NCBI GenBank assembly: GCA_036768485.1
Contig: JAVLUZ010000145.1
Location: forward strand, 4,806,660 to 4,870,659
Source: Mermis nigrescens
Taxonomy: Eukaryota > Nematoda > Enoplea > Mermithida > Mermithidae
Length of the DNA stretch: 64,000 bases
Direction of reading: 5' to 3'
Shown here piece after piece: positions 42,721 to 54,175 of the stretch; position 1 is the first letter of the stretch; the number at the start of each line of letters is the position of its first letter. The notes under the pieces were generated by a model. That model was not told where the DNA came from. It saw nothing but the letters and a program-made list of their open reading frames with translations, and did no database searches. Position numbers and translations under genes: made by a program.

Positions 42721-43627
42721 ACCCCCACCCAACACTTTGGGCTGTTGGATGCCTGCTACTTTACATGGGCAGTGGGCCGAATTCTGGCAGTCAGATGGAG
42801 CATAACTGTAAAAACGCTAAATTATTCAATTCTACGGATCTACCAATTTGGAGAGAATTTGGATTTTGGGGGTTCAAACCAGTGATCAGGACCAAGGGTA
42901 CTTTTTGGACCCTCGGCCTTGGCGAGGCCGAGGCGGGCGACTTAAAATCCTTGCCTCGGCCGAGGCCGAGGCCGAGGGTAATGCCAAGGGTCAAGCTTAT
43001 ATACCTATACCCATAAATAGTACTCTTAGAATATTTTGTATGCACATGAGCTAGAGAATAATCGTAATATTAAACACTTTATCGAATGTCAAACAATTCA
43101 TTTTTATTTTCAATAATAGTAGATTGAATGTGTGAAGGATTTATTGAATAAAGTCAGCAGCATGAAAGCATACTTAATTTAACAAGTTGCCATTGATGAA
43201 GACTTCGAAAAGTTGATAAAAAATGTGGCTGAAGAAGCACTTAAAAACTTTTATTACTATAAATAAGAAAACAGTGTTGGAGAAATAAACAAAAACAAAC
43301 AAACAAAATAAGTTAAGTAAAGACAGAACTGTAGCCATAGTTGTGCTCGCTTTTGCAGTAATGCATGTTTAAACACGCTTTTTCGGTCATCCCATTCTGG
43401 TGTGGCAGGTAATATGACAGAAACTGCACTGTACTTTCCGATCATAGTTTCCTAAGGTCCAGAGTTGAGGGACAAAGTGAAACTCCTAAATGGGGGACCA
43501 GTAAATCTAGTAGTGTCTTTGTATGAGCAAACAAATTTTTGTAGATATTTTATATAAATATATTCTTAAACATACACATTTTTACATACTGCCAGTAAGT
43601 GACCTGCAACCGGCATGCAGTCCTAAA

Positions 43628-44008
43628 CAGTGTTTTTTTGTGCAAGATACCTTTTTACGTGTACAAAGATGATATCCAACAGTCTTTGAACATTTTGTAC
43701 ATGCAAATTTTTGTTTACTATTATAGTATGGTACAGTAGCGATTTAGAGTGGTGAAACAGGGTTTTTCGACCTTTGGTAGTGTATCTTAGCTAATTCCTG
43801 AGTTTCTGAATATTTGACATTTTTCCATTCTAAATGCAAATTCTACTATTTTAAAGATATATAGGACAGTTACTGATGTGCCGAAACTTTTCGAAAATTT
43901 TACACCTTTTTACAGTTTTGTCTCTCCAAAAATCTTTGTGCATGTACAAAAACGGTCCTGAAAAGATTATGTACATTATGAAAAATCTTTGCCAAATACA
44001 GAAAACTG
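43628..44008 (+). mobile_element. Family G hAT-like MITE with 8-bp TSD
   Basis: CAGTGTTTTTTTGTGCAAGA ... CAGAAAACTG, 381 bp, flanked by GTCCTAAA (43620-43627) and GCCCTAAA (44009-44016), 7 of 8. The first palindrome region is deleted in this copy. Confidence 0.82.
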
Positions 44009-44569
44009 GCCCTAAATGTGATAATTCGGCTTGAATTAAGTTGATAATATTAGTTGCCGAAATTTTTATGAGCTTTTGATGAAATTTACTCATAAAACTC
44101 GACTGAGAAAGCTAAAACGACTTGCACTACAAAATCAGAAATTTTACAGATATCGTAATATGCCAATTAAGTCTTGTAATAAGCACTACTGTGCTTAGAA
44201 ATCCAATGCAACATCAGGATAAATTAGTCAATTTTGTCTTTAAACGGCAAAAAAATGCAAAGTTATTAAAAAGTACTTGTTTTGCATAAAATTTTTAAAA
44301 ACAGTGTAAATGGATACAAAAGATATTTAAATCTGCATAAAGATGCCTAGATTACACGAAAATTGATTTTGGAGTGTTTATTTCCCCTGCTTCAGTCTAA
44401 GTACAGTATATTAGCGATATTTTGCGCAAGCGCTGAAAAATTATTTGAAATTTCCTAAAATATACTGAAAAACGATATAATTAATATCACTTTGTCCAAG
44501 AAAGTATTTAAACTTTGTATAAAAATGGCTCCAAAAAAATGCACGAGCCGAAATTGATTTTTGGCAAAA

Positions 44570-44950
44570 CCTGCATTTTATTGGCCATTTTTAGGTGCGC
44601 TTTTGCGATTTTCGATCGAAAATTCGTGATCATTTACCCCCTCTGCCATAAAAATGGCCGAAAACCATACGTGTAACAGGGGGTTTAGTGAATTCCCCAT
44701 CCACCCAGAGTTGGACGTCCTCCCCACACCCTTCCCTCCAACGTCAGAAAATTGTGACCCAACCTCCCCATTTTTGGCGAAAATTTGCGCTTGTTGGCTA
44801 TTTTCAGGTGCTTTTGCCATTTTTGACATAAAATTAGAGTCGCTAATCCCCCTCCTTCTAAAAATTGCCAGGGACCTATACCCGAAATTTCAAGCCGTTA
44901 CATGTATGCTGAGGAGCCCCTCCCAAAAATTTTGAGCTGTTGCATGCATG
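44570..44950 (+). mobile_element. Family M block
   Basis: Two similar half-units lie in tandem: GCCATTTTTAGGTGCGCTTT ... ACCATACGTGTAACAGGG and GGCTATTTTCAGGTGCTTTT ... CAAGCCGTTACATGTATG. Fragments occur at 12640, 22670 and 29620. Confidence 0.45.
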
Positions 44951-45720
44951 TTTTATAGTGATAGTTAGTCTATTCACTCTTGCTTACATTCAAAAATACT
45001 GTATCACTTCGTGAAATTCTAATAGTTAGCTGCACTTTTGCCATAGTAAAAATTAACTTCAAAAATTATTCAAAAGGTTTTCACCAAAAATCGTCTGACA
45101 GTGACTTGAGTCTTGTACCCTGAGAGGAGGGTAATAACCCTCCCTCACCCCCTTGGGAATGTGTGTTTCCGATCCATGTAGCGAGCATGAGAATTAAAAC
45201 TTAGTCATCACATGAATAATAAATTTGCACTTTGCTGAATGTAACTTGGTGTAACTGGGTACGCGACTAAAACCATAAGAAAAGTCTATAGGTAAAAAAT
45301 AGCCTGTGTACTGCAGATGCATTCTAAATAGTCAATATTCAACGGATACATATATTAAACTTATTCAAATTTGATTTTAACCCTCGGCGCCTCTGCACTT
45401 TTCAGCTTCGCCCTCGGCGCCGAGGCCAAGGCTCCAAAAAACGCCGAGGATTGCCGAGGCCGAGGTCGAGGCCTTGGTCCGATCACTGGTTAAAACCCTA
45501 TCCTTTTACGTCTCACGTATGATGCCCACTCTATCCCAATGCTTAAATGCATTTTTTCTCGCTTTTAAGCACATTACTGTGGCCCGGACACTTTAAGCTA
45601 AACCCGGACACTTTAAGGTGCCGGACACTTTAAGACGTGACACCGGCTTAAGCCAGGCATGTATCCTTAAAGATTGAAGTCTGGCTTGAGCCTACCTATC
45701 TATAGAAACCGGGCCTTGAT

Positions 45721-45981
45721 TTATAGCTTGCCCACAAGCAGGTTATAGAAAGCAGCCAACATAGTAAGCTTACTCAATATCTCTGGATCAATCAATCTCT
45801 GTTTCAGAGTAATCTTTAAAGAAAAGGCATCCGTTCGACAATCAATTTTTTCAGACGATTTCACAATTTCTTCCTTAATCCCAGTTGTAAAAAGAACAAG
45901 TTGCTTTAGGAAATCGGCGTCTAATTTTGATGGCACATCATATAGGTATAAAAGTGATTTGGGCATTTTGAAGCAACACAC
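45721..45981 (-). CDS. Small unidentified frame (81-86 codons)
   Basis: Read from the internal Met it begins MPKSLLYLYDVPSKLDADFL and ends DPEILSKLTMLAAFYNLL. The composition is that of a helical cytosolic protein, with no low complexity. It stops eight bases outside the GGCCCGG element end at 45713. It may be a coding exon cut by that insertion, or a whole small protein. No family is assigned. Confidence 0.35.
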   Translation of the reverse strand: MCCFKMPKSLLYLYDVPSKLDADFLKQLVLFTTGIKEEIVKSSEKIDCRTDAFSLKITLKQRLIDPEILSKLTMLAAFYNLLVGKL

Positions 45982-46527
45982 ACATATATATGACCTGAAA
46001 CAAATTTTGTATTACTTAGTGATAAAGAATCACACAATATTGAAAAAAGCAGCCCGCATTTGTTAGATTTGCATTATAATAATCTTGATATTACTGATAG
46101 CTAGGAATAGTGGAATATATACAGTTATTCTATTTCAAGACGCAAGAATAGTAACAAAGATCTGTAATTAAACGTCGGTCAGGTTTTTACAAAATCGTTT
46201 ATTTCACTAAATGAGAGAATTCAGTTTAAAATTTACAGTGGACTAGATAATGCGGAAAAGACTTTTTAGATCATAATTAAATCGTGTTTCAAGGTATGTC
46301 ACAGCAGCATGCTAATTTAAATAAATTTTAAACAAATCAAACATCAAATTAAATTAAAAATTAAACAATAAACAAATCACTGGAAATTTAAAAATTAATT
46401 TAAAAACTTCAAAAAATTTAATTTAAAAATTAATTTGAAAATTTAAAAACAAATCATTGAAAAAACAAATCCACATAGGTCAGAAAATTGCAAAAAAAAT
46501 TTCCAGAAGTAAACAAAACATATAATT
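45982..46527. other. Unassigned AT-rich stretch
   Basis: AATTTAAAAATTAATTT-type simple sequence at 46310-46460. No gene seen. Confidence 0.4.
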
Positions 46528-46860
46528 AGGGTAAATCGAGGTTGCTGATCACAAAAAAAATGTCTAAAAATTTGTAGAGTGGCTGGTCACTTTCTATGAC
46601 ACACCATTAGTCAAAGGAAATGGTCACACAAAAAAGTGCTGACAAGAACAATAATTCCTGGGTTAATCGAGGTTGCTAATTATAAAAAATGTTTAAAAAT
46701 CCGGCAAATGACCGATCACCTTCTATGAGTGACCATGGGTCAAATCTGGTCCTTTCCTATGAGTGATCATTAGTCTAATCAAATGGTCACACAAAAAATA
46801 CTGATTATAAAAATAATTTCTGGGTAAATCAAGGTCAGCTGATCACAGAGGAAGTCGTAA
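46528..46860. repeat. Tandem repeat of ~130-160 bp, about 2.3 copies
   Basis: The start GGGTAAATCGAGGTTGCTGA (46528) returns as GGGTTAATCGAGGTTGC at about 46660 and GGGTAAATCAAGGTCAGC at about 46822. ATGGTCACACAAAAAA and CTTTCTATGA segments repeat in step. Confidence 0.65.
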
Positions 46861-46929
46861 TGTAAAAAATACTAAAATGACAATTAATGTAAAATGTTGC
46901 TGTTATTGTAAAGTGTTGCTGCATTGTGA

Positions 46930-47285
46930 ATTTATAGTAAAAAAATTGATGAGAATCTCGAACTTGATTTTCGGACTTTCATTTCAAGAAACAAAGCCAT
47001 GCTGATCAAGGCATTCAAAACTTATGTCAGGCCTATTCTTGAATATAGTCCTGTGGTTCGGAACCCCTATCTCATTAAGGACATTGATTTAGTAGAAAAT
47101 GTACAACAAAGGTTTACCAAATGGTTATTTAGTGATAAAAGGTTATCTTATGATTTTAGATTGAAAGAATTGTGTCTTGGAACGCTTAGAACTCCGGCGG
47201 CTTCCAGCCACCTTCTCATAAGAAATAAAAACGAAGTTATAAGGGAAACATTTATTTCATCACGTCTCAGAAACAATATATAGAT
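46930..47285 (+). pseudogene. Non-LTR retrotransposon reverse transcriptase, thumb-region fragment
   Basis: The frame reads MLIKAFKTYVRPILEYSPVV then LIKDIDLVENVQQRFTKWLF and LRLKELCLGTL-like residues. This is the conserved segment after the catalytic domain of CR1/Jockey-type reverse transcriptases (KTYVRPILEY ... DI..IE.VQRRFTK). The catalytic core is missing. The end (SSRLRNNI) runs into a Merlin fragment on the other strand. Same strand as the larger LINE at 47760. Confidence 0.8.
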
Positions 47286-47289
47286 GAGA

Positions 47290-47574
47290 GCATTCAAAAA
47301 ACGTATTCCAACGTAAAGAATGTTCGTTGCGACATAGTTGACAGCGAAATGTCTTTCGATCTTCCCGAAAGATCATGAGCTGACCACAAGTCTGGCATTG
47401 CGGAGATTGCCATAAGAGATGTCTGTCTTGACACCACAAGACGGTCGTTTCTTCATCCGGTGTAGGCGTAAGAAAAGATCCTCTAATTGAAAGCCACGAG
47501 ACGTCGAAATTTAAAGCCATAGTAAGTAAAGCCTGAAGAAAATCAAGGATTATATCATATAATAGATATATCAT
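47290..47574 (-). pseudogene. Merlin-type DDE transposase, N-terminal zinc-ribbon fragment
   Basis: The minus-strand frame, best read from the Met near 47520 (MALNFDVSWLSIRG), has VLWCQDRHLL, then CQTCG, FRCQLC and SLRWNTFFECSHL. The CxxC ... FRCxxC ... S.R..TFFE arrangement is the N-terminal zinc ribbon of Merlin transposases, relatives of bacterial IS1595/ISXO2 enzymes. The DDE catalytic part is absent. The frame is cut at about 47290 by the LINE fragment. It lies between LINE pieces. Confidence 0.65.
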
Positions 47575-47759
47575 AATGCTGTATATAAACCGTAACGTTA
47601 AAAAAGATAGAAAAAATTCGATAGGGACTTAAATAAACAAGTGCCGATTTAAGCATGGTCTATTCCATCGGCAATTTTTTGAAGAATCTTTTACCTTCAA
47701 TATGCTGTCAAATCGTGCAGTAAACTCTCGTAAACTAATAATTAGCAAATCAATTTGAA

Positions 47760-50590
47760 TATTATAAAATACGATAATACTTTGATTGATGTAGTATTTA
47801 CACGCGTCTAATATTTAGGTAAATTCGCCCCGTTATTTTGTTAATATTAAATGTTTGCTATGTAATTCTCGTAGTATTGTGAATAAGTTAGGGGAACTTC
47901 ACTTTCTGTTAAATACTGCAAGATTCGATATATTATTTTTGTGAAACCTGGTTAAATGAATCTATTTCCGACAGTCTATTATGTCCGTTAAAAAATTATA
48001 TTATTCTCCGATCAGATCGTAAGAATAGCGAGGAGGTGGAGTTTTAATTTTTGCTAAACCTCATCTTTATGCTCGATGCGTTAAAGTTCCTGCTTCTCTG
48101 TTTGTGTCTGATACTTTAGTAGTTGAAATTCTTAAAGGTGGAGATGTTATAAGATGTTTGTTAGTTTATAGACCTCCTCAGTATGGATTTTGATACTGCA
48201 CTTCGGATATGTAATTTAATTGAATGGGCTACTAATAGTTGTCATCCCGTTATTATAGTAGGGGATTCTAAATTTGCCTAAAATTGATTGGTTTCATGGT
48301 ACTTTTACATTTAATCCATTAAACGAATTATTTTTTGATTACTTATCAGCTAGTGGTCTGCAACATTTAGTTAAAGAAAATACTCCACAATAATACTTTG
48401 ATTGATGTAGTATTTGCTGCATATAACGTTTTTAATATCCAGGTTCTTCCTCCTTTTTCAACAAGCTGACCATAATTCGATTTCTTTTGAAATTTTAACT
48501 AGAACTTTTCAAGATGGAGATAAACCTAGCTTTAAATTTCAATGAAGCGGACTACAGAGTATAGCATACTTTTCATCCTCTGTTTCTTGGCCTGACATTT
48601 TTTCTACATGCTCAACAGTTAATGACATGCATAATGTTTTTTGAAGTATATTAAATCCTCTTATTTTTAGTATTGTACCTACTTTTAGGGCTAAATTAAA
48701 ATTTAAATACCCTAAAAGCTTACATAAATTATTTCTTAAAAAACGTTCTCTATGGGATAAGTATAAAAGGTGTAAAACTCCAGGAACTAAAGTTAAATAT
48801 CGAAATCATTGTAAGGCTCTACGTAGAACTATTCATACTTATTTCTCTTCTCAAGAAAACAAATTGCTCAAGAATAATAATCCTAAAGCTTTCTATACTT
48901 TTGTAAATAATAGGTTAAAAAGTCGCAGTGAAATTCCTCCTCTAACATTTTCTGATAATAATGTTATAACCGATTCATTACGCAAGGCTAACATTTTTAA
49001 TGATTATTTCGCTTGCAGTGTTTTCTAGTGACATTACTAACGCAATTTTCTTTTCAGAAGCGCTGTGATTTTTCGCTTTCTGACATTATTTTTAGTGAGG
49101 ATCGCGTATTGGAAGCCATTAACCATCTAAATACGTCTATTGCAGTTAGGCCCCGATGGACATATGTAATCTCTTTATTAAAAAATTGTCGTTTCAAATG
49201 ATAAAGCCGTTAGTTAGTATTTTCACTGTATCTTTTCTGTCTGGAAATATTCCCGAGCTTTGGAGCATGGCACATGTTATTCCAATATTAAAAAAGGGGA
49301 TCCAGCATTAGTGGATAATTACAGGCCCGTTTCTCTTTGTTGTTCTATTGCCAAAATTATGGAAAGAATTATTAATAGTCAATTGTTCAGGACTTTCTTG
49401 AGGTTAATAAACTAATATCTCCTTTTCAATTTGGTTTTCAAAAGAATGAAATCTTGTGAAACACAATTGTTAAAGTGTAAATTTTCATGGATTCAGTCGT
49501 TAGCTAAAAAGAAACTGTTGATATAATATATTTAGATTTCTCTAAAGCTTTTGATAAAGTAAATATGGAAAAACTTCTTATTAAGTTAAACGGATATGGA
49601 ATAAACGGTAATTTGTATGCATGGTTAAAGGCCTATTTGTTTAATCGTTCCCAATGTGTTCGCGTTAATCAGTCTTTTTCAGATTATGTGCCTGTTACCA
49701 GCGGTGTCGTCCAAGGAAGTACCCTTGGACCTACGCTCTTTTCGATTTTTATAAATGATATATGTGATAATATTTGTAGTACGAGTTTATATGTTCGCAG
49801 ATGATATCAAAATTTTCAATGATTAGTCGTAACCGTAAATTATTACAGTCTCGATTTGGATAAGATTGATTGACTGGGCAATTGCATAGGATTTACCTAT
49901 TTCTCGAACCAAAAAGTCAAGCTCTATATTTGGGTAATAGTAATCAAAAAGCTGTTTATAGACTAAATGGGAAAATTATTTCTAGTGATCCGTTTGTCCG
50001 TGATTTAGGAGTTTTGATTCCTCGAAATTTAAAATTTAAGGAACATTATAATTCTTTGATTAAAAGCTTTCTTTAGATGTATTTGAATACGCAAATCATT
50101 TTTCGCGTGATAAAGGTGAATCTTGTTAAAAGCTTATAGTTGTTATGTTAGACCTTTTATTAGAGTATTGTTGCAGTGTATGGAACCCCTCTTATCTTAA
50201 GGATATAGATAGATTGGAAGCTGTTCAACGTAGATTCACTAAATATATTTTTGGCTATAATAATATTTTTCTTATGAGATCGTTTAACACAACTTGAATT
50301 GTGCAGACTTGAATTAAGACGCTTGCAGATTTGTCTGTGTATGATGTATCAAATTATTTGTCATAAATCATGTTTGGAAGCTGATGATTTTTTTGTATTT
50401 AATCATAATATTACCCGTAGTATTAATAGATTTAAATTAGTCTATACCTACTGTACATTCTAATTTAGAAAAGTTTGATTTCTTTACAAATACATCGCAG
50501 TTTGGAACGATCTTCCTGACTTCATTGTTTCTTCCCTAATCTAAACATATTTAAATCTAGATTAGCAAACTTTGATTTATCTAGATGATC
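47760..50590 (+). pseudogene. Non-LTR retrotransposon (CR1/Jockey-like), endonuclease plus reverse transcriptase, heavily frameshifted
   Basis: The order is that of an ORF2 polyprotein. Endonuclease: NSRSIVNKLGELHFLLN at about 47861, GGGVLIFAKPHLYARC at about 48032, VYRPPQ, then VIIVGDSNLPKIDWF across a frameshift at about 48265, and NTLIDVVF. Linker and RT: LWDKYKRCKTPGTKVKYRNH, YRPVSLCCSIAKIMER at about 49320, IIYLDFSKAFDKV at about 49524, SGVVQGSTLGPTLFSIFIND at about 49700. Catalytic FADD at 49794-49805 is one frame away. Thumb: VRDLGVLIPRNLKF. C-terminal tail: VWNDLPDFIVSSLNLNIFKS at about 50500. Many stops and indels make it dead. No ORF1 or poly-A tail seen. An endonuclease piece (ACTTTGATTGATGTAGTATT) is duplicated at 47779 and 48396. 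Confidence 0.85.
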
Positions 50591-50689
50591 TTGTGGGCGT
50601 ACGTAAAACTTGGTCATTCCATTGACTCGCATGTCCTTTACTAATTCGTAATTGCATTTATTATATATCTTGTCATTTTGTATTTTAAC

Positions 50690-50860
50690 TGTTGGTATTA
50701 GTAATAAATTTTCTTTCTCTTCTTCTTTCTTTCTAATCGTGTGGTTTCTTTGTGGAATTCTTTGCCTGAGCAAGTTATACAAGCTCCTAACTAGAAAGTG
50801 TTTATGATAAGATCGAAACAACTTGAGTTAGCCAATTTTCTTAAGGGCCTAATTCAGTGC
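50690..50860 (+). pseudogene. Second LINE tail fragment
   Basis: The frame reads NRVVSLWNSLPEQVIQAPN, then after a stop ELANFLKG. This is a second version of the conserved LINE C-terminus (VxxWNSLP), directly downstream of the first. A second copy or a partial duplication is implied. Confidence 0.6.
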
Positions 50861-50904
50861 ATTCATCGTTTGCCTTTACGTGTCACGTCTATCAAATATC
50901 ATCG

Positions 50905-51085
50905 TAATTTTCCATTTCCGACATTTAGCCATTTTCCATTTTTCAGCGTTTACCCACTGTTCTATTTTTTATTTTTCGGCATTAGCCAACTATTCCATTT
51001 TCCATTTTCCGGCTTTCACGCATTTTTTTCAATTTTCCATTTCCATTTTCCCTTTCCGGCTTTTACCCATTTTCCATTTCCATTT
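50905..51085. repeat. TTTTCCATTTCC simple repeat
   Basis: Imperfect repeats of CATTTTCCATTTTC / GGCTTTTACC. The F/H-rich frames across it are not genes. Confidence 0.75.
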
Positions 51086-51089
51086 CTGG

Positions 51090-52095
51090 ATTTTAAAATT
51101 TTACCTCTCAAAACGCAATTTTGCATAACAAACTTTTCCACGAATGCCAATCAATTCCAAAAATTTTAGCCAGTTTTCTGAAAATTTTGATTGAGCAAAT
51201 ATTCCAAAAAGTGGAAAAAACAGTGCTCGCCTGGCCCCGCTAGCGCCTAACGTTATGACAGTATTGATTTGAATCGAACAGGGATTTTTGTGCCCAATAT
51301 CACCTGCTAATCTTTTGTAAATTTATGATCTGAAAAAAGAAACTTTTATCTTCTGTTTTCTCCCAATGTTTGTTTCTTCAAAAAGAGAGCTCCTAAACAT
51401 TGATTTTACAATTTTATTGTTCAGAGCATGCCTAGCTGCATCACATTCGTGATCTGTATCTCCTTTTGTTCATGTCGCTGTTTTATCATGTAATCGTGTT
51501 TTACCAAATTTCGTGCATTTTTCTGGACAATTAATATTTTCTTGTTCTTGTCTTGTCAAAAAAATTAATGACTTTCTATTATTATTTTTATCTGCAGTTT
51601 TCTCTTAAACATAACCCGCATGTGTCATATTACAAAAACACTCTAATTTTTGAACACAATCGAATTACGCTCTCCGATTTATATCGACTCAACAATTTTA
51701 AAGTCAGTTTTTCTCTATATGAAGAGGCACAAAAGACATTCATATTATCATTATCAATAACTTTTGCATATCAATAAATTATCAATAACTATCAATAACT
51801 TTGTTTGTTAATCTAACCTTTCATCCTTTTAGACTCTTTGAATCTGTAAAATAAATTTTCAGTACCTTTCCGAATGCCATTCGATGCAAGACAAAAAACA
51901 AACTATTAAAAACTTAATTTTATTTCAAAAAAAATGTTCAAAAAATTTAGTGTATGTTAAAGCGGATCATAACAGTACCTATATGTAAATGGAATGTACC
52001 TATTATGTCAGAAACACGTGTTTCATAATTCATTTTTCCTATAAGTTTGCATGCACCACAGCCAGCTGGTTTAAATCATTATTTAAATTGATAAT
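51090..52095. other. Unassigned AT-rich stretch
   Basis: No supported gene. A frame at 51620-51775 (VSYYKNTLIFEHNRITLSDL) is short and unrecognised. Confidence 0.35.
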
Positions 52096-52228
52096 GACAG
52101 TTTGTTCGACCTGGGAATATGGCGGGTGTCACCTGAATTTTTGTGAAAAAATGAAGATACACGCTGCAAAACCAATGTAGGATTACTAAAACATGTAAAT
52201 AGATCATTTAGACATATAGCCCAATCAG

Positions 52229-54175
52229 TAGTCCCACTATACAACCAACCAACCAACCAGTCAGCCAACCAATCAACCAAATAAATAACTAACTAACCAA
52301 CCAGCCAACCAATCAACCAACTCATCAGCCAACCAACCAAACAACCAACTAACCAGCCAAATAACCAACCTACCAACCAACCAATCAACCAACCAACCAA
52401 CAAACCAGCTTCATAACTAACTAACTAATAACTAACCAGCCGATCAACCAACTTACCAACCAACCAAACAACCAAACAATCAACCAACCATCTAATTAAC
52501 CAACAAACCAACCAACCAACCAGCCAGCCAACCAACCAACCAACCAACCAAATAACCAGCCAACCAACCAACCAACCAACCAGCCAACCAATCAACCCAC
52601 ACCACTCAACTAAAAAACTAACTAACCAACCAGCCAACCAATAAACCAACTTATCAACCAACCAAACAATCAACTAACTAACCAAACAACCAACCAGCCA
52701 ACCAACAAACCAACCAGTCAACTAACCAACCAACCAACCAACTTACCAACAAGCCAACTAAGTAACTAACTAACCAACCAATCAACCAACTTTCCAACCA
52801 ACCAACCAACCAACCAACTTTCCAACCAACCAACCAACCAACTAACCAACCAACCAGCCAACCAACCAACCGACTAACCAACCAACCAACCAACCATCAA
52901 CCAAAGCAATGAGCCAATTAACCAACCAACCAACCAACCAATCAACCAACCAACCAACCAAATAACTATAACTAACTAACTAACTAACCAACCGATCAAC
53001 CAACTTACTAATCAACCAACCAACCAAACAACCAAACAATCAACCAACCAACTAATTAACCAACCAACCAGCCAGTCAACCAACCAGCCAACCAACCGAC
53101 CAACCGACCAACCAACCAGCCAACTAACCAACCAACCAGCCAACCAACCAGCCAGCCAACCAGCCAACCAATCAACCAAGCACTTGACTAAAAAAACTAA
53201 CCAACCAACCAGCTAACCAATCAACCAACTTATCAACCAACCAACCAAACAATCAACTAACCAACCAACCAGCCAACCAGCCAACCAACAAACCAACCAG
53301 TCAACTAACCAACCAACTAACCAACAAACCAACTAAGTAACTAACTAACCAACCAATCAACCAACTTACCAACCAACCAACCAACCAACTAACCAACCAA
53401 CCAGCCAACCAACCAACCAACTAACCAGCCAACTAACCAGCCAACCAACCAACCAACCAACCAACCAACCAACTAACTAGCTAACTAATTAATCAGCCAA
53501 CCAACCAACCAACCGGTCAACCAATAGCAAACTAAACAGCCAACCAACTAACCAATTAATTAACCAACCAAACAACCACCAAACAATCAACAACCAACCA
53601 ATTAACCAACCAGCCAACCAACCAACCCACCCACCAACAAACCAACCAACCAACCAACCAGCTAACTAACCAACCAACCCACTAACCAACCAACCAATCA
53701 ACCAACCAACCAACCAACTAAACAACCAACCAATCATATGGCCATAAACAACAAAACAATAGGCCAATCAACCAACCAACTAGCCAATTAAACAATTAAC
53801 CGGCCAACCTACCACCCAACCAAACTGCTCAAACAACTATCTGGCAACAACCAATTAACCAATCAATGCACTAACATGACAGATAATCAACTCATGAAAT
53901 CAATCCACTCAACCAATGAACGAGCTAACCAAGCCAGTGTGCTGATAAACTGACAAAACCAACCCATTTAATGACCAACCAACCAAATGACGAATCATCA
54001 GATCAATCAAGCATCTAACCGACCAATCAACCAGCCACTTAGCCAACAAACCAACCAGTCAATCGATCAATTAATCAACCATTTAACCAGTCAATCAATC
54101 AACCAACCAAGCAACCGATCAATCATTTAATCAACCAACCAGCCAACTGACGAACCAACCACTCAACCATTAATT
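52229..54175. repeat. ~1.95-kb degenerate (CCAA)n array
   Basis: Mostly CCAACCAACCAA with AAAC, AACT, TCAA and GCCA variants. The minus strand is (TTGG)n. It gives long W/L/V/G-rich minus-strand frames that are not genes. The right third becomes less regular (TCAATCAA, GACCAACC) and is alignable with the corresponding part of the second copy at 60570-61010. Confidence 0.95.

Larger units (their letters stand above)
42880..45488. mobile_element. 2.6-kb hAT-type non-autonomous element with CCTCGGCC-rich subterminal repeats
   Basis: CAGTGATCAGGACCAAGG on the left and CCTTGGTCCGATCACTG on the right are inverted. The flanks GTTCAAAC (42872-42879) and GTTAAAAC (45489-45496) match at 7 of 8. Both ends are followed inward by dense CTCGGCC / GGCCGAGG palindromes (42913-42977 and 45383-45475). 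The interior includes a G element (43628-44008) and a family M block (44570-44950). No transposase frame remains. Confidence 0.75.
42142..45713. mobile_element. Nested ~3.5-kb inverted-repeat complex (CTTAAAGTGTCCGG ends)
   Basis: Left arm: GTCTGGCTTAAAAG, then AGTGTTGCATCTTAAAGTGT and several AAAGTGTCCGG copies (42280-42375). Right arm: CCGGACACTTTAAG copies (45593-45633), GACGTGACACCGG, then AAGTCTGGCTTGAGCC and TATAGAAACCGGGCC at 45713. The pairing is inverted and ordered, so an element of about 3.4 kb (42281-45642) appears to lie in another. The left flank at 42142 (GCCGTTTCTAAAAAG) is a weak match to the 45713 end. Confidence 0.5.

Noticed and set aside
42698..43054. Frames rich in RPRPRP and AEAEA near 42.9 kb
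   Set aside because: They come from the CCTCGGCC palindromes at the end of the hAT-type element.
45721..45981. Possible resemblance to the helical N-terminal domain of COMMD proteins
   Set aside because: Only the general helical composition agrees. No conserved COMM motif is visible. Left unidentified.
52425..52893. Minus-strand frames rich in VGWLVGWL that look like membrane proteins
   Set aside because: Produced by the (TTGG)n array. No unique coding sequence inside.
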